DNA of 64,000 nucleotides, taken from assembly GCA_001632425.1 (NCBI GenBank), contig KV425582.1, positions 128,611 through 192,610 on the forward strand. Reading direction: 5' to 3'. Under the pieces are notes generated by a model. It was given only the letters and a program-made list of their open reading frames with translations. It made no database searches and was not told the DNA's origin. The DNA comes from Neolentinus lepideus HHB14362 ss-1. Lineage: Eukaryota; Basidiomycota; Agaricomycetes; Gloeophyllales; Gloeophyllaceae. Each line of letters starts with the position of its first letter. Position 1 is the stretch's first letter. This document shows, piece after piece, positions 12,245-23,596 of this stretch. The position numbers were made by a program, and so were the translations under genes.

Positions 12245-14020
12245 TCACATCGAGTCCCGCTTCTCGTCAACCTGCGCTAGAGGTTTCTCTTGGATGGTCC
12301 CCAGCGCCGGATGCCCATTCGCGATATTGGTCTCAGGGTGGCCGTGGCGGTCCCCAGCAGCGAAGTGCGTCTCGGAGTTGATTGTATCACCCGAAGGGGA
12401 TGACTCGGTGACATGGGAGCCGGCAGGAGGGGACGTCCAGTCGGAGAAGTCGCGCCGGACTTCAATGTAATCGTTTGCGAACTCACCAATCTACCGAAGT
12501 ACACATTAGTGACAAGAAAACAGGAGTGCGGACGACACGCACCTCAACCTCATCCATCCCCAACGCCTCCGCATCCTCCCCGGTCCTCAGCCGCAATCCC
12601 GGAACCAAGTCCGTCGCCTTCGCAATAAGCGCGGTCACGACGAACGTGTAGCTCACCGTCGCGCACACGTACGCGAACTGGATGTACAGCTGCTTCCAGT
12701 TGTGGTCAAGCCAGCCGCCAGTGATGGAGGTATTGACGCCGTCGAGCGCGATGACGTCTCTTGTGGCGAAGAACGCGTTAATCAGGAGCCCGACAATCCC
12801 GCCCATAGCGTGCTCAGCGAAGAGATCGAGCGCGTCGTCGATGCGCAGCAAGAACTTGACTGGGTGAAGTTAGGATCCAGGGCGACTGATCGGACTGAAG
12901 AGCTGCTACTCACCCTTGGTTGCGTAGTTGCATACGGCGCCGACGACGACGCCCATGATCATTGACGCCCAGATGGGGATGTACCCGCTCGCCGGCGTCG
13001 CAGCGACCAGTCCCGCGATCGTACCCGAGCAAAATCCGACCATCGTCCACTTGCGCTCGATCCGCCAGTCCAGCACGCACCACACCATGCCCGCCATCGC
13101 CGCCGCGAGCATGCTGTTCCACGCGGCGGTGATTGCGCGCAGGTTCGCGCCGAACGCGGAGCCACCGTTGAAGCCCAGCCAGCCGAACCAGAGGATGAAT
13201 GTGCCAAGGTTGACCATGCTCACGTTATGCGGGCGGAAGTTCAGCAGCTCTTTCTCTTGCCGGCGGCCCAGCACCCAGGAGTACGCGAGACCAGCGACCC
13301 CCGAGCCGATTTCGACGGGCCCGCCTCCCGCATAGTCAAGCACGCCCCACTTGAACCCCCACCCGTTGGTGCTCCACGCCCAGCAGGCGAGGGGGCAATA
13401 GACGAGAGTCATCCAGATGAAGGAAAAGACCATGGCGGGGAAGACGCGGCCGCGCTCGGCGAGCCCACCCATGAGGATGCCGATGGTGACGCAGGCGAAT
13501 TCCATCTGGTAGAACGAGTAGAGGAGTTCGGGGATGAGCGGAGAGCCTGGCGAAGGGTCACCGCCGACCTTGCGTAGCCCAAAGTTGCGCAGGTTGCCTA
13601 TGTAGCCATTAGTGGCGGTGGAGGAGAAGGCAAGGGAATAGCCCCAGAAGAACCACTGGAAGATGACGACGGCGTTGGAAGCGGAGACGGCCCAGATGAG
13701 GGAGAGTGCAGATTTTCGGCGAGCAAGGCCGGAGTAGAGGAAGGCTGCGGGAATATGAGACGGGCGGCGGACGCGTAAGATGGTACTCACCTAGGCCTGG
13801 GACCATGAACATGACCATGGCACCGGCGATGATGATGAAGGCGACATCGCCTGCCTGGTAGCTGGAGTGGGTTAGGTCTTGTCGTGGTCGCTGGTAAAGC
13901 TACTCACTCTCCAAGGTTCGAAGGACTGGCATCACCTGTCACGCATATAAGTGATGTAGCAGAGAAAATACCAATCTCGCACTCACGAGGGAATATGGCA
14001 CCCGCTCTCCGTAGGCCCAT
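12245..14020 (-). CDS. Ammonium transporter (Amt/Mep family)
   Basis: Plasma-membrane ammonium permease. The start at 14020 gives MGLRRAGAIFP, with small exons leading to YQAGDVAFIIIAGAMVMFMV. The long exon near 12920-13770 carries FLYSGLARRKSALSLIWAV, FQWFFWGYSLAFS, FILWFGWLGFNGGS and FCSGTIAGLVAATPASGYIP. A further exon begins VKFLLRIDDALDLFAEHAMGG. A hydrophilic C-terminal tail ends at the TGA at 12245-12247. About 510 aa, consistent with 11 membrane helices. The first of the two pore histidines is replaced by Glu (GGGPVEIGSGVAGL), while the second is kept (AEHAMGG), as in the yeast Mep1/Mep3 class rather than Mep2. A single GATAAA lies upstream at 14190-14195; GATA factors commonly control this family, but one site is weak evidence. 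Confidence 0.93.
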
Positions 14021-16600
14021 GGTAGAGGGAAGCAGAGACGCTGTGGAGGGTCAGAGGGTCAGAGGTATAAAATGGGAACGGTCAGAACAGGGGAAAGTTG
14101 GAGCGTTTTGGTGAGGGAAAGTATATATGCTCACGCGAGACTCGAGACGGTGGCCGCTGGTGAACTAGTTGTTGTTCCCCTGCTCCGTTGATAAAGGCTT
14201 CTGCGGTGATTGGGCCAGTAGTTCTCCACTGTGACCTTACCCTGTATAACGGAGGCTTACGGCTGGTCGGAGGAGCGAAGGCGGGTGCAAGATGGGTCGG
14301 GAGTTGTATTCACTCGATCGATGTCGATCGCTTCCTCTATGCTCTGCAATTTTCAGGCCGGCTTTTGGATATAACCAGCGTGTTTCTACAACTCGAAAGT
14401 TGAGCATATTTGTGGTCGAGTGTAGGCACAAGGAGTCGATGTATCTGGTGCGGAGAGGCTCTGGTCCAGAGGTAACAAGCTTCCACACCGCGCCACAGCG
14501 GCCACTGCTTCTTTTTGACGTCGACTTCCGCCGGCACTGGCCACACCACTGGCCACACCACTGTCCTCCCAACAACATCGTACGTCTACGTGTCTCCTTA
14601 TACCGTCAAACATACTCCTTGGTTAGCATGCACCTGCACACCACCTACAAATCTGCACATTATGAAAATTTTCTTGCTTCTCCAGTCAGTTGCCCAACAC
14701 CTGATCTCCCCATTCCAGCAAACCCTCTAGTCTCGTGAAACTCCCGCAGTCTGTAGGATCACATTTCCGAAAAAACTACCTAGCGAATGCGCTGACTGCG
14801 AGTGGCTAGAGACCTTTCGGCCGACGGAAGGACCGGGAACGCAGTGGGCAGTAGCGTGCACGTTTTGCCGAGTGCATAGTGCAACCGCGAAGCGCCTTGC
14901 GCAAACAGATTCAGAGATGTATGCAGGTACGTAACGAGGCGCGACCCCATTCAAAGTGAATTGTTCTTTTGTTGGAGAGGCCGTTTGGCCAACGTGACTT
15001 AAGCCACCGTGCCCCTCAAATTGAATTGTTACCGGTTAATGGAGTGTCGCCGTCGAACTAATCCTCCAGCCTTGGAGTATGATGAGATGTGACAGCGCTC
15101 TCCAAAATCGTTGTCCCAACCTTATAAGCGCGCCACCGGTGCTAGTATATCCTGGCCTAAGTAGCTACCGATGTGGACACAGACGTCCCTCTCACACAGT
15201 TTTCACATTAAATTCTTGAATTAGAGTGCACGTACACTAGCAAGCCCTATTGTCGATCATATGTGTTGTCCCTGGCGGTTGTCTCAGGACCACCACACAC
15301 CTTGTAGCACGAACGCGAACGAGAATCCCAGGGTTGTAAATTATTACATCTGTTTAGAAGCGCGTGCGCTCTGGAAAGGGGCTGCGATCAGTTCTTCCGT
15401 GTCTTCGCGTACAAGTGGGGATTATGGAGAGATCTCTGCTACACCAGTAATGTGAAGACGGGAACTGGACATTTATAACACAGTAAACGGCGTTGCTCCA
15501 GCAGCCCTGTGTTGAACTGCTTCCTTTTGCTTAGCTTCAAAATACCAAACTTGTATGAACCCCATTGTAAATATGTCATTTGACCGAAGATTCGACCTTG
15601 AGGATGCTTCATGACGCATGGCAAATATTGTAAGTGTGGCAAATGGATTGTGGCCAGGGACCAGAGTGTGACTGCTCACTGACCATCCACAACCGAGTGG
15701 CTGGAAAAAACTTTACAGAAAAACCGCTTGCAGCAGAAGTGTCGGCGAGGCATACCAACCAAGGCTTCTGCCCTCGTTCCTCCGGAGCACCGGCCAGTGC
15801 AGAATCTAGCATCCGTTACATAGCATGTCGCCTAAGAGCTCGACGCAACGGATGCAACAAAGCCCTAGAGATCGTCCAGTCAGCCCGCTCACGTACGAGT
15901 TGACCACATAACATAACAGCCTCACTGCCAAGTCATGAGATAAACCGCCATCAAGTGCTGCTGTAAGGCCCCCCATCTCGGGGAGGTGGCAAAGTTACAG
16001 CAGGCCTTGTATGACGCAAGATGCTGGAGAGAACTTAGAGCTCGTTCCACTACTGGGAGCGGGGTCTAGGAGTTGCAGATCGACGTCACGCACCGCAGTT
16101 GGACAGACGCGGGAACTGGGGGCGCTGTAGTCATAACAGGTACTAATGATGCCTCAATCCAGCATCATATGACACGATCACGACAGCCTCCAAACAGAGT
16201 GCTGCATCCAGCGGAGCTTCCGTACCGGCATGCAGAGTGAACCGGTAAGACAATATTCACGCGTCTCAAAACAAATCTCAAGAATATGCCCCACCGGAAC
16301 CACTCAGATACACGAACCCAAGTCGCCGTGGTCCCATAAATCTTGGTACACAGGTCTTACAGCGGTAATCGCCACAGCTTCAGTACAGGCTGCGGCAGGC
16401 TAACTGGAGGACACTGTCGTCAAGCCTTGCCTCGCACGATAGGAGCGGCGACAAGTGACCCCCAGGTAGTGCGCCACAGCCAAATCGGACAAACATAACT
16501 GGAAGTAAGGACGTGTCATCAGCGCTCGAGGGCAAAGGCACGAACACCTACCATCCGAGTTGCAACTGTTGAAGGTCGTGTGCAGCTATCCAGGGCGTTA

Positions 16601-16660
16601 GAGGGCTGTAGCGAGCGTCGAGGTAGATCATTGATCTATCTCAGCGCTCTACAGCGCCTC
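16601..16660. repeat. Hairpin element, copy 1
   Basis: A 60-base imperfect palindrome. The outer GAGG pairs with CCTC, GCTGTAG pairs with CTACAGC, GAGCG pairs with CGCTC, and the inner GTAGATCA pairs with TGATCTAT. The 51-base core at 16605-16655 has the same length and layout as the related hairpin 131 bp downstream. The strand of any transcript is unknown. Confidence 0.6.
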
Positions 16661-16735
16661 AGACACTAGGATTAGGATGAAGGGTCACGATAATCGTCTT
16701 GCGTGGCCTGTTTCCGCCGTCCGGATCGCCGGAGA

Positions 16736-16786
16736 GTTGTAGCGAGCGTCGGCGCGGACCATCGATCTGCTCCAGCGCTCTACAAC
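16736..16786. repeat. Hairpin element, copy 2
   Basis: A 51-base imperfect palindrome related to the hairpin at 16605-16655. The terminal stem reads GTTGTAG with CTACAAC, so the C-to-T change on the left arm is matched by a G-to-A change on the right arm. The central stem also differs (GCGGA with TCTGC) but still pairs. The shared loop-side words AGCGAGCGTCG and CAGCGCTCTACA show common origin. Confidence 0.6.
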
Positions 16787-17520
16787 ATCGAGGGCGTTCG
16801 GTTAAGATCGGAGACTGATGCGTACCCGCGTAAGAGTCGAGTGTGATGCTCCTCAGTTACACTCTTATCGCCCCGCGTCGACAGAGCTGGATGGGCGTCG
16901 AGGGGTCAAGAATATCCCTAGGCACTCTATACAACGTCCCGGACGCCTGGTCGAGCGGGGTAGGTTTAGAGGGTGAGGGAGGTGAGTGCGTTCCTGCGAG
17001 TCGTCAGTGGCGTTCAAGGTTGTTGTCCAAGATGCTTGATATCAGAGTAGGATGACAATATACCAGATGGGAGCAACACAATGGGAACAAAGGAAGATAA
17101 GTAGTCAGGAGTGATGGTAGGGCCCCGCAATGGAACAAAGTCACTGCAACTGTCGTCATAGAACAGAACGAGTACAATTGAAGTGTTTCCGGATGAAAGG
17201 TAGCGACGTTTTATTCAATGACGACCGCAGTAGAACTTGGTGATGCTTTTTCGTGATCCTTCAAGCTCAGAGATGGACGAGACCTTACAGAGGATGATTG
17301 CACTTGCACACTCCGGCGGAATCCTTTCCAAGACAGCATGCGAATAAGCCAGCTTAGCACAAATCCACCGAAATCAGAGAGATTCCTGTCTATCCCGAGA
17401 ATAGCCGTAATATTATGGCAATGTGATGGTACGATGTTTGCCTCGCGCTGTGGCCGCCGTCGAGCCCAACCCAGACGCGCCGAGCGCACTGCGTCGCCGG
17501 GGGGATGTGGCTTTCTTAAG

Positions 17521-17538
17521 GCCGGCTCACGTGCCGGC
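17521..17538. promoter_or_regulatory. CACGTG box inside an inverted repeat, upstream of ERG5
   Basis: The hexamer CACGTG at 17528-17533 is flanked by GCCGGC on the left and CCGGC on the right. It lies about 145 bases upstream of the ERG5 start codon. bHLH factors, including the fungal SREBP family that controls ergosterol genes, bind such E-boxes (established). That it works here is inference. Confidence 0.4.
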
Positions 17539-17675
17539 GAACTTAAGTGGACTGATTTTGGCTGCCAGCCAATCAGAATGCGAGGCCACGAGATATTGTG
17601 TGAGCAGCAACACTTGCTATATCTTGTGCCCCATTCGTTTACAAGTTTGGCCTTGTCTGGTCGAAGGTGACGACA

Positions 17676-19532
17676 ATGTTCGACAAATCCTCCTCGTCGG
17701 TGTCCGTGTCTTCGCCCACTGGGTCTACGTCCTCCGTTGTCAACTTCCCCTTCCCCTCTTTCCTCTCCTCAACGTCTGGCTCGTCTTCATGGTTCTACAC
17801 GACTCTCGCTATCGTCGCGTCGCTGCTTGTTCTTGAGCAGACTGTATATAGGTACAAGAAGCGCCATTTGCCTGGCCCCAAATGGACTATCCCCATCATT
17901 GGTCAGTTTGCGGACTCCCTCAGCCCCACGTTGGAAAACTACAAGTCGCAATGGGCATCGGGCGCACTCAGCGCTGTCAGCGTATTCAACATGTAAGCAT
18001 TATGAGCTCAATCAAATTACGAACTTGGCTCGAATTAATGAAATTCGGAATGAAATCTATCACTGCATATTAGTTTCATTGTTATTGCGTCTACGAACGA
18101 CTATGCACGGAAAATCATGAATTCCCCCACCTTCGCTGAGCCTTGTCTCGTGCAATCCGCCAAGCAGGTCCTTCTTCCTGAGAACTGGCGAGTGCTGAGA
18201 ATCGCTCACACACTGTAATTCCGACAATAATAAACGATATTATAGGGTCTTCCTGAGTGGCAAGTCCCATGTAGAGTACCGTCGTGGTTTGAACAGTCTG
18301 TTCACGCGGAAGGCTCTTGGGTGCGTACTTATTTCTTCCTAGTCTCTGGGTCGTAACAAACTTTTTTCGTAGCATGTACGTCGCGATCCAGGACCTCATC
18401 GCCCGCCAGCACTTCGCCAAATGGCTTGCCGCCTCCGCAGCGAACTCCAAGCCTCAGGTCATCATGTGGGTAGCCCGTGACTTGAACATGGAGACTTCGC
18501 TCCGTGTCTTCTGCGGCAACCATATCCCGGACCACGCCTTCAAGGAAATCAGCGACAAGTACTGGGCAATCACCGCCGCACTCGAGCTCGTCAACTTCCC
18601 ACTCGCGCTCCCTGGCACCAAGGTCTGGAAAGCAATCCAGGCGCGCAAAGTCGCCCTCAAATGGCTCGCGCTCGCGGCACGCAACAGCAAGGCTGCCATG
18701 GCTGCTGGTCGTGAACCTGAATGCATGTTGGACGAGTGGGTCAGAGACTTATCAGACCCGAACTACAAGGGCCGCAGCGAGTTCAGCGACCACGAGATGT
18801 CGATGGTCTTGTTCTCGTTCTTGTTTGCCAGCCAGGACGCTATGAGCAGTGGATTGATCTACGGGTTCCAGCACCTGGCGGATAACCCCGACATTTTGGC
18901 AAAGGTTCGGGAGGAGCAGGAGAAGGTCCGCGGTGGTAACTACGACAAGCCCATTACCCTCGAGATGATGGACCAGATGCCGTACTTGAAGGCCTTTGTT
19001 AAGGAGAGCTTGCGTGTGAAGCCTCCAGTGACGATGGTGCGTGATGTGGCGTCTATGACGTATGCAGTGCTGACCACGTGCTCCCAGGTTCCATACACCG
19101 CCCTCAAGGCCTTCCCTATTGCAGAGGACTACACCGTGCCAGCAGGCGCGATGGTTATTCCCTCGGTATATCCATCCCTGCACGACGAGGCCGTGTTCCC
19201 TGAATCGGAGAAGCTCATGCCAGAGCGTTGGCTCGACGAGAAGAGCCTGGCGAACCAGAACCCGAAGAATTACTTAGTATTCGGGAGCGGGCCGCACAAA
19301 TGTATTGGTATTGAGTATGCCACGATGAACATTGCCTTGGTGCTTGCGAATGCGGCGGTGCTGATGAACTGGGAGCATCACCGGACGCCGGATAGTGATG
19401 AGGTGCAGTGAGTATTATTGTCTTACTCTGCATGTGTGTGGATGGAGGGTTGATTATCATATGTCTAACAGGATGATTGCGACGATCTTCCCCAAGGATG
19501 GGTGTTACTTGAAGTTCACGCCCAGGGTATGA
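17676..19532 (+). CDS. ERG5: Sterol C-22 desaturase, cytochrome P450 CYP61
   Basis: CYP61 introduces the C-22(23) double bond in ergosterol synthesis and is anchored in the ER membrane. Exons 17676-17992, 18074-18187, 18246-18320, 18373-19036, 19088-19407 and 19472-19532 join to 516 aa. A Ser-rich N-terminus and one membrane anchor (WFYTTLAIVASLLVLEQTV) precede the proline hinge PGPKWTIPIIGQFADSLSP. Typical ERG5 stretches follow: ASTNDYARKI, HVEYRRGLNSLFTRKALG, the I-helix FLFASQDAMSSG, the ExxR KESLRVKPP, and the heme loop FGSGPHKCIG. The intron at 18188-18245 begins with GC instead of GT; only this donor keeps the conserved ENW-VFLSGK junction in frame. The 51-bp intron at 19037-19087 is in frame, so an uncorrected open frame would retain 17 extra residues. 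Confidence 0.95.
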
Positions 19533-19748
19533 GTTGCAGCTTGGTCTGAAGAGGAAAAGTAGGGGCAGATGGCGATGCCTGGGTAAGATAGATTAGCCTT
19601 TAAATTAATTTCTTTGAAGTATACCAATGTAGACGACTTGTCATGTTCTTCGCAATGGATAGAAATGTCTATATGTATCGTTACTGTACCAGGGGAGGCG
19701 TGAGATCTGCGATTTTGAGCTTCATCCTGAGGCCTGGCGTTTTGGTGA

Positions 19749-21355
19749 ATGATACCGTCTTGCCTCGATTATGGGGAAGCCAATCGTCCTTTGGTTCGTG
19801 CTGGAATTTGTACGTGACCTCTTTGCTAACTAACATGGTCACGGTGAAGGTTAGATGGATGCTTTGACGGCTTCCATGTACGTTGAGCCTGGATTTATGG
19901 AACCCAGCCTGATAGCACAAGTTCATGCGTCATCTTTAACGCGTCTTGCGCACAGTATGCGCATGCAAATGCATTCAGACAAGCCCGAGAACTTTATCAA
20001 GGACCCGTGCATATGCTGGCTTGCGTGCACTCGGACGCTGAGATCATCAAGTAAGTATCTGTACATTCAAATATACACTCAAGCGGATGTTTATAGGAAA
20101 ATACTTTAGAAATAAAGGTCCTCCACTCTTTGATGAACAAGAAAGGTGCGTAGGCTATCATCTACGTTGTCCTGTATGCGAAATCCGACTTACTGTGCGA
20201 TATATTGAACAGGTATGCCGTTGTAGCGGGCTGCCGGTGGGTAGATGATGTCGTAGAGGGCGCACCCTATGTCACCGAACTTGACAATCTTGACAAATAT
20301 CACGCCGGTGAGTAGTTTCCCTCTCTTCTAACGACGGCTAGCATGAAGTTGATGGAGAATGTAATTTGTAAGACTTCCTGGTTCACGGCGATGATCCTGT
20401 CGTCGTGAGTGTTATCTGGCGCAACCGTAACGGGCTTCGATGTGAAGCTGGTGTTATATTAGGACGCCACGGGAAGGGACATATATGCTCCACTAAAAGC
20501 GCAGGGCAGGTATATGGAGTTCAAGCGCACGTGCGTTACACCATCGTTGCTGTTCCTGCGATGTTCTACGGAAATGATGCAGGGAAGGGATATCGACTAC
20601 TTCGCTGATTCAGCGTGTCCTCGATCACCCGCAGTGGCAACGAGAATCCGATTATTTGGGGGTACTCCTCCGAGAATTTACGAAGTCGATACCGGGACAG
20701 TTCCCTGTGGTTGACTTTGGTTCTCTAGGCGACTTGACATCTCCGCCATTCAGAAGCCTGACTGGGAGGAAAGTATATGTGGCTGGATCCTGGGACTGTT
20801 TTGGCGCAGGACATATTGAGTTCATGAGGCGGGTGAAGGAAGTAGTGCTGTCTGACTCCAAACTGGTGGTGGGAGTCTGGTCCGACGAAGTACGTTGACT
20901 TCTATTCTCGGAACGGTTGTGCTTTCTCATCTCAACACTGCGAATGTAGGTCGTAGAGAAGATGACCGGAGAACTGCCGCTCTTGACCATCACGGAAAGA
21001 GCTTTGGCGGTAACGCAGTGCAAAGTACGTGACATCCGAAGTTGAGGATCTGACTCTATATTTAACCTGTCGTGCATTGACCAGTATACCGATGCGGTAC
21101 TCTATGGCGTGGCGATAAATGTTCCCGCTTCGAGACTTGGGCTTGACATCGTGGTCAACGGAGATGCTCACCGGCATGAATCTGCCTCTGTACAAGTGAG
21201 CCCATCGCGCGCTTTCCCTTGAAGACATCTGAACAGCAAAGCAGGTGATAGAAGTACCTGTGCCGTCATTAGCAACACTGGCAAAGTTGCGTGATAAGAT
21301 ACACGTACATCTGGATGCATTCAAAGAACGACAAAGACGTAAACAACAGAGCTAG
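19749..21355 (+). CDS. ECT1: Ethanolamine-phosphate cytidylyltransferase
   Basis: Makes CDP-ethanolamine from CTP and phosphoethanolamine in the Kennedy pathway. Eleven exons join in frame to 337 aa: 19749-19809, 19855-19877, 19956-20050, 20110-20145, 20213-20307, 20373-20404, 20463-20530, 20583-20889, 20950-21024, 21085-21195 and 21245-21355. The 23-bp second exon supplies part of the first catalytic site. The N-terminal transferase domain reads YGCFDGFHYAHANAFRQARE, VHSDAEIIKNKGPP, ERYAVVAGCRWVDDVVEGAP, DFLVHGDDPVV and GRYMEFKRTEGISTTSL. The second domain starts at KVYVAGSWDCFGAGHIEF. The canonical HxGH signature is HYAH in domain 1 and GAGH in domain 2. The protein is shorter than most family members. 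A decayed copy of its 3' half lies at 23597-24064. Confidence 0.85.
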
Positions 21356-21511
21356 CTTTGAACTACGACACGGCAAACCGTTTCCTGAAATTACAGTAGT
21401 AAAAGTACACATAGATCACGGTGCAATCGTCCAATGGTTATCCTACAACGTCCCAGCTATATACAGGATGATCGTCCAACCGAAGAGAAAGGAAGATAGT
21501 CGTAGGTACTC

Positions 21512-22976
21512 TTAGAATGAAAGCCGCCGCGAGGCCTCTTTATTCTGGCCCCAGCTGTCATGATATGAAGGCGGTATCGAACGTTCAGATCGTTCGGTCA
21601 TAATCGACGCGGGACCAGCACCGTGCCTTGACAAGTCAGATTCGAAGACGATATCTTCCTCCGGGGGATGAGGATCCGAATAGGGCGCTATGGACGAGGC
21701 GATGGTACCATGCGTGGCTCGTGTGCTGGTACGCGTGAGGTGGCCACCAGCGGAGAGGAAAGGAGATACAGAGGAGAGATACACAGAGGGAGCATTGGTG
21801 GGCGAGGAGGGCATCGCGACTGGTGTTGGTAGTGGCCTGGATAGTACAGATGTACTCCGCGGGGGCGGGTGAAAAGCAAAAGGGCTGGAATGGGTTGACG
21901 TTGCCGATGAGACGAGGCTTGCGCTCGAGAGCAGCGCAGTTGGGTACGGGTCTCGTGTCAGCCAGTACAATTGTTGGTCTGAATACGCAATAGATTGTGG
22001 CGGGCCGTCGTCAGTGTGCAACGGGGGTAGCGGCTTCTCTTTCGCGTGATTTGCCAGCCATCGGTCGCCTGGCCCCTCTCTGGGAACGACGGTAGTCGTC
22101 GGGTCCGTCGCGGACTTTAAGGCGTTCGTCCTCCGCCAGCGGCGGAAGAGGATGAATAGGATGATGGCCGCTGCTATGAGGAGCACGACTACAAGGGAGA
22201 CTACGACTGCGATGATGGTGGTGAGTTTCTTGGAGAGGTTGTGTCTGGTCTGCCCGAGACGGTGGGATCGCTGTGACGAGGACTGGAACGACGAAGATGA
22301 ATTTCTTGTGCCGTCGTCATACCTGGTACTAAATGAGCACCCTTCTCCAGGACGACATAGACAGTGACTCACGAATACACTAGGTAATCAAAGAGAACTA
22401 GCGATTTCGTGTTATTGTGGCCTGTCTCCAATCGGAACGTATGCGGCCCGGCCTCGATGGACTCGTTCACATAGACTGGGAAGTTATAATCGTAGTTCAT
22501 GCTCCCATTTCCCGGAAGCTCGAACTCTCCTACAATATCGTTGTCTATCCAGAATTGCATGTCGGAGTTCCCCGCAGGATGGTCGTACGTGAACGTCAGG
22601 ACACAATAGACGTAGACCGCACTGCCTTTTTCTGCCGTCAGCGCGCACGCTCAGGCTGCAGACCAGGGAAAATGGGTGGCCCACCATTAAATGGCACAGA
22701 AAGCGAGACGACGGTAGAATTGGGATCGTCGCCCGTAGCTGGTACGAACGTCGCATCGTGCCATGTGCCCATGTACATCTGGCTCGGGTCGGGGTGGGCA
22801 GTGCACCCGACGCAGTCCTGCCCGACATTCCACACACCGGCGGGGAAGTAGGCGACCTGGGCGCCGGTGGTGGGGTCCCCACTCGTGTCGTCCACGGTGA
22901 TGTTCGTAAGCGCCGCAAGTACATGATGGAGATGGTGAAAAAAAAAGCCGGCAAGAATCCAGCCCTGCTTGCGCAT
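21512..22976 (-). CDS. Single-pass membrane protein A of a tandem pair
   Basis: Function unknown; a receptor-like basidiomycete family. The ATG at 22976 starts a signal peptide (MRKQGWILAGFFFHHLHHVL), then LTNITVDDTSGDPTTGAQV, and a GVWNVGQDCVGCTAHPDPSQ cysteine pair. After an intron come SAVYVYCVLTFTYDHPAGNS, MQFWIDNDIVGEFELPG, YNFPVYVNESIEAGPHTF and LVLFDYLVYS, a beta-rich, lectin-like ectodomain. A short Ser-rich stalk precedes one membrane helix (TTIIAVVVSLVVVLLIAAA) and basic FRRWRR. The cytoplasmic tail is Ser/Pro-rich and ends with a PPSY motif (RSIPPSYHDSW) close to the TAA at 21512. About 440 aa. It converges with ECT1, 156 bases apart. Paralogue B at 24253-25855 shares every segment. 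Confidence 0.8.
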
Positions 22977-23509
22977 GGCGCATGAAGCTTAAAGAGGTGT
23001 CCAGCGGCCTCTGGGTCGCGTGCCCTCCGCTCAACGAGGACAAGATGGAATACGGCGGCGGCAGGCCTGAGCCCACCTCTCCCCGAATGTTTAAATACAA
23101 GTTTCTCGCCATCAAGAGCTTCTTGCTGAATTTCATAGCAGCTTCGTGCTGGGTGATGGAGTAGATATGCAGATCAGTGAGCACTGCGGTGCCTGAGATT
23201 CTATTATTGAATCTCCTGAATCTCCGTACAACGACACGCCCTATTATACTGCAGTCGAGGCGACTTCGATCAGAAAAGATTCTTCTGCGGAATAATTGGA
23301 CGTCAGTTATAATTGAAAACATCCACATCCTGCGAATGGAGAAGTGATGAGTTGATTCCAGTTGCTAAGCGAGATGCTGGATCATGCAACGACGGGCAGG
23401 GGTATACGGCACTCACACACTCTTATCAACAGTATGGATCTCGGGAATGTCGCTGCCCGCTCCCAATCTCCCATGACTTTATTATGTACTCCCGCAATCT
23501 AAAAAATTC

Positions 23510-23595
23510 GCGTAGACCGTTGGGATCGCCTCTCAGTGACGTCCCTCGATGTCATGATCGCCCATGAGATGTCGCGCTCCTGGTAGCCTAGAAAA
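23510..23595. repeat. Duplicated promoter fragment of the LEA-like gene
   Basis: Resembles 27705-27800, immediately upstream of the LEA-like gene at 27873. Shared words include TCGCCCATGA / CGCCCATGAC and ATGTCGCGCTCCTGG. The copy stops beside the mutated TATA region and runs straight into ECT1-derived sequence, marking the duplication junction. Confidence 0.65.
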
Positions 23596-23596
23596 T

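Larger units (their letters stand above)
14021..17675. other. Gene-poor region between the ammonium transporter and ERG5
   Basis: This 3.6-kb stretch has no open frame with family features on either strand. It contains the related hairpins at 16601-16660 and 16736-16786, and the CACGTG-containing inverted repeat upstream of ERG5. It may contain decayed mobile-element or non-coding RNA sequence; nothing further is supported. Confidence 0.5.
20715..23595. repeat. Segmental tandem duplication, left copy
   Basis: Unit containing the 3' half of ECT1, membrane-protein gene A and its upstream flank. It ends with a stretch (about 23510-23590) that matches the sequence just upstream of the LEA-like gene at 27873. 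Matching words include GTCGCGCTCCTGG followed by CCTAGAAAAT, against CCTATAAAAT in the right copy. Confidence 0.75.

Noticed and set aside
12910..13577. Long overlapping frames on both strands inside the ammonium transporter
   Set aside because: They are GC-rich shadows of the transporter exon, whose frame carries all family motifs.
15966..15992. GC-rich hairpin (CCCCCCATCTCGGGGAGG)
   Set aside because: A single short stem without a second copy or context; compositional chance is sufficient.
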